Assembly: GCA_025200525.1 (NCBI GenBank)
Contig: CM045758.1
Span: 64,044,598 to 64,108,597 of the forward strand
Reading direction: 5' to 3'
DNA length: 64,000 bases
From: Camellia lanceoleosa
Taxonomy: Eukaryota > Streptophyta > Magnoliopsida > Ericales > Theaceae
This document shows, piece after piece, positions 45,402-55,725 of the stretch. Under the pieces are notes generated by a model that worked only from the letters and a program-made list of their open reading frames with translations, was not told the DNA's origin and did not search any database. Positions within the stretch are counted from its first letter, which is position 1; each line of letters opens with the position of its first letter. Position numbers and translations under genes: made by a program.

Positions 45402-48400
45402 TGTAGACTCGACTTTCTTCACGCCTCCTTTCGGAGAGCTCGAATTGGTCCTACAGTTCGGACTCCTGTCACGGTTCTGAATCTAGTCTAACAAGTGCAA
45501 TGTGAAACTGATAAACACCAAAGAGTCCAATCTGGCAAATCATTTTTGGAAAATCAATTTTAAATCAAATAATGTCAAAACTAGACTGCTTTGCCAGATT
45601 ACAAAGTCGCCACCTAAATATTTTATTTTGGGAAATTTAGCAAACCCTGACTTGTGCCAAAGGCCACGTATCTGTCATCACCAAAGTTGCCTCGGCTCGG
45701 GAACTTGGGTACGAGAGCGGAAGGTCCTGAAATGAGCACCCCCGCTCACCCGATTAAAGATCGGCCTCTACTACCATGATATGTTGTTTGATAAACACAT
45801 GTGTTCTTATTTTGATTATTAGCTAACTTTACTATGTGATGCACACAAGCAAATATAGACTAAAATCGCAAGAATGGGAACATTTCGACTCATGTTTCTT
45901 TTCGAAAATGGTTTGAAGGTGCCACCCTCAAGTGGGCTAAAACGCGGATTTGCCACCCTCAGGTAGGCTTAAAAACATGATTTCTCCACTTCGCAAAGTG
46001 GGCTTAAAACTTACAATCATCGAATTGTTCCAATTCAAGTAATCAAACCTTCATCCATAGGCATTCATGCAGTTAAGCACATAAGCACATAGCCTCATGG
46101 CAAGCATGCTATCATGGCAACACTCACACTCATGCAAGTATGCTAAAGCGTAAAACTTATCGAGTACTCCAAGCCAAAACAAAAGCTAGTTAGAAAAATG
46201 CATGATCCTAACTATATTAAATGTCTAACACAACACATGCAATAATGCAATTAATAGGCTCGGCTACTAATATGGCATACGATACAATTTGATAATATGC
46301 TTTGAAACACGTATTCAAAGAAGTATTGAAATAACAATGCAGTTTGAATGATACACCAAGCCTTGGTGCATGCAAGACAAATGAATGGATGCAAACATCC
46401 AAACATGAGATATCCTAATTGAAACGTGTCCCTAAACTAACCATCGAAAGCGGTTAAATAAAATGGAGAAAGACGTGGGGTTGGTAGACATGCACACACG
46501 CACACACACTTATTACAACATTGTGCCCTCGCAAAGAAGGGTCCAAATGAATAAGCTAAGCAACACTAAGCTAAGCTAATTATTACAAAACGAACTAATT
46601 AACTATTCTAGCTAATTAATTACAATAATTGAAATAAATTAACTAACAATTCTAAGCTAGCTAAAATATTAAAAACCAAATTAAACTTATTCATTACAGC
46701 ACTTGAATTGAACAATTAGCTACACTAACTAACTAGAGCAATTTAAATAAAGCAAGTAAATGGCCTCGGAGGCGAGGGAGGCATGCTTATTCGGTTGGCT
46801 TCTTTGCAAAAATCCATCGCCTTGCCATTGTTTGCCTCTGTTTGCACTTGCTGTGATCTCCGAACATCGTTCCAACTTCCAGAATGCCTCTGCTCCAACA
46901 TAGGAACACATATGCATGAAAATTGACTGGTGGCTGATCAACTACAAAAAGTGGTTGTCGACCACCTTAACTGGCCGGTCGGCTACTTCACCCTTTTTTC
47001 CAGGCTTCTGTTTTTGCTGTAACAGAGAGCAACAGAGGCAAAGCAATGCATTTTTTAAGGGATATGTGTACTGCCACTCTCCTTATCATATCTCAAGCTC
47101 AAAGGAGTGTAGCCCTTGGCTCTCAAGCCATCAACCAAGCATTTTCAATGAATGATGGCTAGTGAGTCAAGCTTGTACAAGCTTAATGAATGCACAAATA
47201 AGACTCGAAGGACCTCCACTCTATCATGCATGATCAAGGGTGTCGGTGACCAAGAAAAGTGGCACGTTTCATTACTTTGAGTATGAAACGTCCCATTTTT
47301 CTTGTGTTTGGATTAACGTTCGATCCAAACACATGCAATGAAACACAACATGCTTAACTTGCTCAAGTTATACTTGTCGTGTTTTGTCTACACATTTTAC
47401 ATTACCGATTAGTCCTTTAATCGATTAAGTCCAAAGTGAAAGTCCGCTAATTGGAAAGAGGTCCTAAGCCACAAGGGCCTTGAGCATGAAAGAGGCGTCA
47501 TGCTGTTGGTTAGTAGAAACCCTCAAGGAAGGATTCAAACCCTTAGGCATGCGAGCCTCAATTTCACACTCAAGCCAACAAGGGGCTCAAGGCCACTTTC
47601 AAAACAAAGTAAAAAGTGAAGAATAGAGGGAGGTTGCAGACATTTTAGTGCTGATATGGTATGCAAAATGACACTAAATCATGCAAGCAACACATGCACA
47701 ACATGTTAAGAGCCAAAAGCATCAAACTAGTGAAGATCACAACACTATAAGCATGTAACACAAAGCTCAACTAACCAAAGCAGCTCTAGACAAAGTTAAA
47801 ACATGCCAAAATAGTGGCTAAAACATGCTGAGATTGAAGCATAAAAGGCTAGAAAAACATGCTCATATGTTAGCTCACAAACAAGACTCAAGACACAACT
47901 CTCAAAAGCGGTGAAAGAGTGAAATAAGTGAGAGTGTGATAGAGCTATATACACTACAATCACATGTGAAATGACAGTATAACATGCAATCATCTCAAGC
48001 AAAACATGTTTAGAGCCTTAAAACACTAAACTAGTGTAAGGCATTTGCACTATAACTATACAAAACATGGTGCATATGATCAAAGCAGCCCAAAACTGAG
48101 CTAAATCATGCCAAATCAAAGCCTAAAACATGCCTGAATTAAGCTAGGTTAAGCCATAAAAACATGCTACCGTAGGTTGCTAACTAGGCATGGAAGTGAG
48201 ACACAATGAGGGGAGGCTACCGCATCCATTTTTGGACTTCAAAACATACTTTTTACCACTGAAATAACTCTGAATTTCAGTGGTTTAAAGGGCCAAAAGG
48301 TTTGGTTTGAATATGCTAAAAGATGATGCAAGAAGCTTCACAATTAGGCAACAAGAAGGGTAGACAACCCCTTTGCACAAAATGATCTCAAACCAACATG

Positions 48401-49155
48401 TTAAGACACAAAAAAATTAGAGTTTTTTGTAGTTGAAAACCAGGCCAAAAATAGTGTAAAAAGATGGCAATTCAAGCAACTAAAACAAAGCTTACAACGT
48501 AACTCTTATACCTCTTGAAGCACAACACTAAACAGGTCCAAATTCCAGCTCAAACCAACCTTAAGAGCTCAAACTAGGCCTCAAAGAACCTCAACTCCAA
48601 GATGAGGATGTTTGGTAAAGGGTCTCTTTGCAAAACTGTAGAGAATTCCCACTTTCAAGCACAAAAATAGGGGGAGAGAGAGAATTCTAGAGAGAGAGAG
48701 AGAGAGAGAGAGGAAATTTGCTCACAAAATATCCAACCTCCTTCAACGGGGGAAAGACCCCCCATTATATAGAAATCCAAGCCAAAGGCTTGCATTCATC
48801 CCTCCATACACGTGTATAGAGATGGCATTCAGTGATCAATAGCTGGCATAGTTAGCAAAGAAAATATCTGAAAAAGCAGAAAAATGGCCGTTGGCCACTT
48901 TAGGTGGCCGGCCGGCCACCTCACCTAGCCGATCGACCACTTCAAGTGGCCGACAAGGCCCTTCCCCCCTCCAGGCAAGAGGCACCAATGTTTGGTCTAG
49001 AAAAAAGCACAAAACAAAGAGGATTTAGAGGCTCAAAGACAAGGCGTTCTGCCGAGAACTTTGGGCACTCAAAACGAGCACAAACAAGCACAATCATCGA
49101 GTGCATAGACGATGACATTTAAGCCTTGAGGTCGGCCAAAAATGGAGTGTCTACA
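45402..49155 (-). repeat. LTR D, 3' LTR of element Z (3.75 kb)
   Basis: On the minus strand it starts TGTAGACACTCC at 49155 and ends GTCTACA at 45402. It is closest to LTR A: same length class, and nearly the same final 80 bases. It contains a GGCCG block (48880-48970), a G-box palindrome (48802-48821), a TATA box (48764-48771), a predicted intron (48511 down to 47017), a three-hairpin cluster (47217-47332), a second GGCCG block (46940-46990) and TGGCGACTTTG (45602-45612). Flanks GTTGC and GCGGT are not a duplication, as expected for a 3' LTR. Confidence 0.88.
48750..48821 (-). promoter_or_regulatory. LTR D core promoter
   Basis: Minus-strand order: CTCTATACACGTGTATGGAG (48821-48802), dyad CAAGCC-TTT-GGCTTG, TATATAAT (48771-48764) and a GGGGG/CCCCC dyad. 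AGATATTTT, an Evening Element on this strand, lies about 45 bases upstream near 48866. Confidence 0.65.
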
Positions 49156-49531
49156 GTTGCCCCTCTTTGACAGAACTCGGAAGTCATGAAATGACAGGAG
49201 TGAATGTCAAAGCCCAGAGACGACCCATTTTTGACAAGGCCGAAGACTCAGACAAACAGGCAAACAAAACAAAGAACGGTTGCACCCGCAGGCTGCCTAC
49301 GTATCCCTTTGTAAGGAATCAAACCAGCGTAGTTCTAAGGCATGATGCAAATGATATGCACGATGTAGAAAAAAACTTATGATCATGCAATGAGAGTTGT
49401 AATAAAACATCTAGATGCAAATGTTGTGCAAAGAAATGATACAGGAAACTCGTACATAAGTAAGCAAACATGAACCAAACCACATTGCATGCAGAAAGGA
49501 TGTAAGAAAATTATGCAAGCTTAATTGCACC
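49156..49531 (-). other. Polypurine tract and pre-LTR tail of element Z
   Basis: The minus strand reads TCAAAGAGGGGCAAC (49170-49156) directly before LTR D. Upstream of it are GGATACGTAGGCAGCCTG and the same text as 5590-5945 of W, including CATGATCATAAG and the TTGCATAATTTTCTTACATC part. The ORFs here are not genes. The segment is cut at 49531 by LTR E and resumes at 53658. Confidence 0.75.
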
Positions 49532-49945
49532 TGTAGACACCTCATTTTTGACCGTCCTCAAGACTTGGACGCCATGGTTTGAACACTCGATGATTATCCA
49601 TGTTCATGTTTGTCTTGAGTTCTTGGAGGTTTCAGCCGCGTGTCTTTCGTCAAGACCACTCGACTTATTTGTTTTGTGCTTGGTTGTGGACCAAGCACTT
49701 GGGTTTTTGCCTCCGAGGGTAGGAAATGGTTTGTTGGCCACCCCCACACCCCACCGGCCTTGGCATGTTGCCACCGGCCCTGTTTTATTGCTACTGGCCA
49801 AAAGTGTTGGCCGGTCGGCAATGTTCTTGGTCAGCCAGCCGTTATTTTGGTCGATCGGTCACTTTTTCTGGCCGAGACCTTTTCTTTTCCTTTTTTTAGG
49901 CATTATGCATGCCAACTGTGCCAGCTGGTAAGCACAGACCCGGCC

Positions 49946-50335
49946 CTCCATACACGTGTATGGAGGATTTGAACCTTTGTTTTAGCTTCTTGAGGAAGCT
50001 TGAACCTTTTGAATCCTTGTTTTAGCTTCTTGAGGAAGCTTGAACCTTTTGAACCCTTATTTTAGCTTCTTGAGGAAGCTTGAACCTTTTAAACCCTTGT
50101 TTTAGCTTCTTGAAGAAGCTTGAACCTTTGCCCTAGCTTCTCCAAGAAGCTTGAACCTTTGCTCTAGCTTCTCCAAGAAGCTTGAACCTTTTGAACCTTT
50201 GCCCTAGCTTCACCAAGAAGCCTAAACCTTTGCCCTAGCTTCTCCAAGAAGCTTGAACCTTTTGCTCTACCTTCTCCAAGAAACTTGAACCCTCTTGTTT
50301 CTCTATAAGAGAGGGCATCCCTCTCCTTTAGAGAG
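49946..50335 (+). promoter_or_regulatory. LTR E core promoter with amplified dyad
   Basis: The perfect palindrome CTCCATACACGTGTATGGAG (49946-49965) holds a CACGTG G-box. It is followed by nine tandem dyads, then CTATAAG (TATA at 50304), then GAGAGGG-CAT-CCCTCTC, a 7-bp dyad just after the TATA box. In sister LTRs the first dyad is single, so the G-box to TATA distance is about 50 bp there and about 340 bp here. Confidence 0.6.
49984..50285 (+). repeat. Nine-copy dyad repeat between G-box and TATA of LTR E
   Basis: AGCTTC recurs at 49984, 50024, 50064, 50104, 50135, 50166, 50206 and 50237, with a decayed copy at 50269. The spacing is about 40 bp then about 31 bp. Units read AGCTTCTTGAGGAAGCT in the first copies and AGCTTCTCCAAGAAGCT later, each a hairpin, separated by TGAACCTTT. 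Confidence 0.9.
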
Positions 50336-53300
50336 GTTAAAAAAAAATTCTAAGGAAAAGCACATATATCTCTCTATATCTCTACATTCTAGGCTTAGAA
50401 AGGGTGTTTGTTCTTGGCCTTTAACACCACACCTCATAGCCACACACCTCCACCATTAATCTAAGGTTCTTGGCGGGTCATGAGAGGTCTCAAAGAGTTG
50501 GTTTTTGGTCCAACAAGCTGCTGGTTTTGCTGAAGGGTAACACACTATTCCCTCTTTTAAGCTTTATTTTGCTCCATCTTTTAGCCATACTTGCAAGCAT
50601 TTTTGAGCTTCGGTATAAACTGAAAAAAAATCTTATTTTCAGGTCCTTAACACATTTGTTTAAGATCATTTTTCTGTTGGGGGTCATCTACCCCCTCGCA
50701 TGCTTCATTTTGCCTTATTTTGAGCCATGCATTAGGGCCTTTGCATTGGCCTTCATTTGGCCTTCTAGCCACTGAAATCCAGTGGATTTTCAGTGGCTAG
50801 CATGCTATTTTGAGTACCAAAATGAGAGAGGGGTGACCCTCTCTCCCCTTGTTTTGTTTCCTAGCATATTTGGCCTAACAAAGGAGCCCTTATTTGCATG
50901 CTTCCAAGCCATGTTTCAGGTCTTTTTTGATGAGTTTTAAGGCCTGCATAGGCTCTGTCTAGAGCTTGTTTTTCCATATTGGATGTCCATCTTGCATGTG
51001 TAGAATAACCCTTTGAGTTTTGAAGCTTCTTGCTTGCTTGAATGGTGGTGTTTTCATGTTTTGGGGTCATTGAGCATGTCATTTCAAAGCCTATACTTGT
51101 GCCATATTCCTATGTTTTCCACTCTTTAAACGTGTTTGAAAGTTGTGCATGAATACCTCATTTATGGACCATTGCATGAGCTTCAATTCCATGCCTTTCG
51201 AGTCATCATTTTAGTCCATTTTCCTACTATTTTGGGCCTGCATAGAGACTGTTTGGGGCTGATTTGGTCATTTGTACATTGCTTTGCATACCTCTAGTGT
51301 AATGCACTTCACTAGTTTCGGTATCTGGGCCATCTCATATGCATTGTGTGAGGTGTTTGCATGATTTTGGAGCCACTCTATATGACATTTCAGAGCTGGA
51401 AAATGTGTGATTGTATGCCATATTTAATCCCTTGCCATGCCTTAGTAGAGTTGCACTTTGTGCCTTAGGTTTGGTCCCTCGTATTGTGCATGTTTGCATA
51501 AGTGTTGTTGCCTTAATTTCATCATGTTTGGCTACTGATTTGGGTCGATTTGAGAGCTACCCATATTGGTTTAAGTCCATCCTTTGCATGTTGTTGCATG
51601 CTTGCCTTGCATGTTGTTACATACTTGGCTTATTAACATGTTGTTGCATGTTTAAGTGGTATTGCATTTGGCATGCATCTCTTGTTAAGTTGCCTAACAT
51701 GTTGTTACATGTTTGCCTCACATGTTGTTACATGCTTGAATATTGTCACATGCCTCGCATGTTTGCATGCTTGTCTAGGTTGCATTGCATTTGGCATGCT
51801 TGTTACTATTAGCCTTGCATGGCATTGCCATTAACATGCTCACGTTGCATTAGTTTTGCTTGCATGTTTGCATCCCTCGCCTCTTGATCAACCATGATAG
51901 AGGTTGGGGGCCCCTTTTGTGTTGTATGCATTTCATTTGATATTAAATGCATATTCGACACCTTTGGCCATCATGCATCGAAATGCGTGATTGGTGGCCC
52001 GAGGGTTGAGGACCATACTCCTTTGAGTCTTAAACATGATAAAGAGGGTGGTTGTGCACACATTGTCTTAAAAATGCATTGACATGCCCTGTTTGTCCTC
52101 TGCTGCAGCAAAACAGCATTTTGCAGGAAAGTATGGCCGGTCGGCCATCTAGAGTGCCGGTCGGCTACAAATGTTTGGTCGAGAGCCCCATTTTTGGTCG
52201 ATGACCTGTTTCACTTGGCCGGTGGTCCTATCTCTTGGCCGATGGCCTCTCAGCATGTCCCCAAGGTGGTTCAGAATATCCCAAGGATTTTCACAATTTT
52301 CAGAGGTGCAAAACAATGCAAACAGAGGCAACATGAGTCATGGCGATGGATTTCCGAGTGAAGCCGACCGAGCATGCATTCGTTCCTCTTCCCGAGGCTA
52401 TTTTACTACTTTTCATAGCTTAGTTAATTTGTTTAATTAGTTAAGTGTTTTGTAATAATTAATTAGCTTGTTAGTTAGTTAATTAGTTAGTTAATTTGTA
52501 TTATTTATTCGGACCCTCCGTCGAGAGGGTAATGTTGTAATAAGCGTGCGTGTGTGTGATGTATGTCTTTCAACCCCACATCTTTCTCCCTTTTATTTAC
52601 TAGCTTATGATGGTTAGTTTTAGGGCACATTTCAATTAGCATCCTTATACTCGCATGTTTGCATTCATTCATCTGTATTGCATGCACCGGGCTCGGCGCA
52701 TCATGCTAACTGCATTGTATTTCAATTCCAAGTTGAATACATGTTTCGATTGTTGCATCTCATATGCCATCTTAGAATAGCCGAGCCTATTGTAGTTGCA
52801 TTTTGCATGTGTTGCATTAGCCATCTTAACATGAACTAGGATCATGCATTGATTACTAACTAGTTTCTGTTTTGGCTTGGAGTACTCGGTAAGTGTTTAT
52901 GCTTTAGCATCCTTGCATGCGTGTGAATGACTGCCATGATAACATGCTTACCATGAGGCTATGTGCTTATGTGATATAACTGCCTAAATGCCTATGGATG
53001 AATGTTGGATTATTTAAATTGGAACAATTCATCGATTGCGAGTTTTAAGCCCACTTGAGAGTGGTAAATCACCATGTTTTCTAAGCCCACTTGAGGGTGG
53101 CAAAATCCGCATTTTAGCCTACTTGCGAGTGGCAAACTGTTTTCGAAAACAAACATGAGATGTTTTGTTCCAACTTAAACGATCCAGTCTATACTTGTAT
53201 GCTGTGTGCATCACATAGTAATCCTACGCTATAAAACCGGAATAAGAGCACATAATGTTTTAAAAACAAAATATCATGTTTAGTAGTGGCCGATCTTTGA

Positions 53301-53662
53301 TCGGGGGAGCGGGGGTGCTCGTAACTGACCTTCCCCAATCGTACCCAAGTTCCCGAGCCAAGGCAATTTTGGTGATGACGGCCACGTGGCCTTAAGCACG
53401 AGTCAGGATTTCCTAAATTCCCCTAAAATAAAATATTTAGATGGCGACTCTGTATCTGGCAAAGCAGTCTATGTTTGGCACTTCTTTCTAAAAATCTATT
53501 TTTCAAAACGATTTGCCGGATTTGGACTCTTTGGCGATTTATCGGTCTCGCATTGCACTTTGCGGGATTAGATTCAGAACCGTGACATCGAGTCCAAACT
53601 GTAGTAAGTCCGATGAACAAAATGGGATTTCTCCCGGGACGTTCAGGGACTTCTACAGCGCC

Positions 53663-53839
53663 TCACACAGGAAAGATAAAGAAGAACACAACCCTCGGGC
53701 GCGGCGTGAAACAAGATCCCAACGCATGGCGCACGCGAGGAAAGAAGCGGTGATAACAAGTCAAACACATCCAATCATTATGCCTTCAAAGCAAAGAGCG
53801 GTATGAGCATTGGAATCCGTCCAGATGCATTTAACCCAA
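53663..53839 (-). other. Continuation of the element Z tail after LTR E
   Basis: This is the inverted homologue of W 5380-5580. No gene is present. Confidence 0.6.
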
Positions 53840-54545
53840 GCGTCCTAACGCGCCGCGTGCGAGAGGGAAAAGAGAGCAGTGACAACACCAGAGGGTGGTA
53901 TAAACATCAGAGCACATTCTAATCTTTCTAACCAAAACAAAGTGGTATAAGCATCGAAATACGTTCCAAACGCTTCTAGCCGGAGGGGTGGTATAAACAT
54001 CGAGCACACGTCCCAATGTTTCTAACCAAAGGAAGGTATAAACATTGGGCGTACTCGAGTATCTTTAACCAAAGCAAGGTATAAACATCGGGCACATGAC
54101 CCAATGCTTCTAACCAAAGGAAGAGGGTGGTATAAACATCGGGCGCACGTCCCAATGCTTCTAACCAAAGGAAGTTATAAGCGTCGGAATACATTCCAAA
54201 TGCTTCTAACCAAAGGAAGGGTGGTATAAACATCGGACACACATCCTAATGTTTCTAACTAGAACAGAGTGGTATAAGCGTCAGAACACGTTCCAAACGC
54301 TTCTAACCAAAGGGTAGTATAAACATCGGGCACACGTCCTAATGTTTCTAACCAAAGCAAGGTATAAACATCGGGCACACAACCCAATGTTTCTAACCAA
54401 AGCGGCGGTATAAGCGTCGGAATATGTTCCAAACGCTTTTAACCGAAGGAAGTAGTATAAACATCGGGCACACGTCCCAATGTTTCTAACCAAAGCAAGG
54501 AGTGGTATAAATATCAGGCACACAACCCAATGCTTCTAACCAAAA
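53840..54545 (-). repeat. Minisatellite of element Z, about 43-46 bp unit
   Basis: GGTATAAACATCGGGCACACG-type units ending in TTCTAACCAAAG repeat about 15 times. They are the inverted, diverged counterpart of the array at 4353-5300. ORFs across it are repeat artefacts. Confidence 0.85.
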
Positions 54546-55130
54546 AGGGGTTCCAAGGACAGGAATAATCTTGCCTAGAATTTCTCTGAATGAACCATAC
54601 ATACAATATCGTCTGGTTGCACCAGCTTTGAATGAACCGTACATACAATATCGTGCCTGCACAAGAAAGAAACTTAATAGATACAGCAAGATAGGAATGC
54701 ATGTTCTATGCAAGACGAATAACCATAACACAATGCTTAGAAAGGCATGCTTCATGCACATCATACAAGGAACAAAATAGAAGCATATTCTATGTAACGA
54801 GAAATGGAGCATGTTCTATGCAACACCGAATGCATGTTCAATGCAACAGGTACAGACGTTTTCTATGTGAATGTGAGGGCATTCCCAATGCAATACAACG
54901 CAACATGCATATTCTACGCAAATATAAGAACATGTGTAGTGCAATGCAATGCAGCATACACATTCTGTGCACAATAATCAATGCATATTCAATGCAACAT
55001 CAATAGCATATTCGATGCAAAACACTGAATAAAGAAATGCGCGTCTTAATAAGACTGATTCAGTTATAACCTCCGATTTACCTCTCGGAGGAGTTACAAT
55101 GTATTTCAAAAGGATACACCTCGTTCATAC
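54546..55130. repeat. AT-rich spacer with GCATATTC-type microrepeats (element Z)
   Basis: There is no gene here. It holds repeated TTCTATGCAA and GCATATTC motifs between about 54700 and 55030 and a duplicated GAATGAACC-TACATACAATATCG (near 54587 and 54628). It matches 3740-4345 of W inverted. Confidence 0.6.
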
Positions 55131-55269
55131 CGGCTGACGATGAGTCATGCATCGAAGACATGAGTTAAAACTTCCGCAGAGACACTTTAAGCCGAAAAGT
55201 GAACCTTTCTTGCACTTTCTCGAGAGACAAGGACACAAAACAGCATAAAAACACACAGGGAGAACACTG

Positions 55270-55390
55270 AACACCTGCCGGCCACCCTGACGCCATGTCG
55301 GCCACCTAAGTGGCCGGTCGGCCAATTGTGATAATTTTGGGCTATTTCGGTCTTTTTGCATGGAGATCTTTAAAAACACATTCCCAAATC
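55270..55390 (+). promoter_or_regulatory. Candidate promoter of PMD copy 3
   Basis: A GGCCG block (55275-55325, with AAGTGGCCGGTCGGCCAATT) is followed by CTTTAAAAAC near 55370 and the ATG at 55726. Copies 1 and 2 have the same arrangement. Confidence 0.45.
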
Positions 55391-55725
55391 TCATTTCCTC
55401 ACACCCACAGTGCCGAAATTGTCTCTTCTTCATCCCTAGACACTTTTTCCTCTTAGATCCGTGCTTTACACGAGTTTTCCAACGCCCCTCATGAAGTTGA
55501 TTCGCTAAAACCTTTCGATTTCCTCCATTTTAAACCGATTAAAATTTGTTTTCGAAGCTTTTTCCTCCATTTTCACCACCTGAGGTATGTTTCCCTTAAG
55601 TTTGTCTTGAGTTTGATGCCTTTTCCCGGGCTTTGAATTTTTCTCCCATTCTCTCTCCGAGAGTTGACTTTTGGCATTTTCTGCCTATTTTGTTCATTTT
55701 CGCCTACTTTCTCACCTTCTTTCCA

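Larger units (their letters stand above)
49532..53657 (+). mobile_element. Solo LTR E (4.1 kb)
   Basis: It starts TGTAGACACCTC at 49532 and ends GACTTCTACA at 53657. It is flanked by GCACC (49527-49531) and GCGCC (53658-53662), a 5-bp target duplication with one CpG-type change. Joining the flanks restores the pre-LTR tail seen intact in W (near 5560-5590). It contains a GGCCG block (49735-49865), a perfect 20-bp G-box palindrome (49946-49965), nine dyad repeats, a TATA box (50304), a donor-like AAGG/GTAACA (50537), CATGTTGTTGCATG-type repeats (51590-51850), an acceptor-like GCTGCAG (ending 52108), a CCCTC/GAGGG hairpin near 52516 and TGGCGACTCTG at 53442. Confidence 0.92.
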
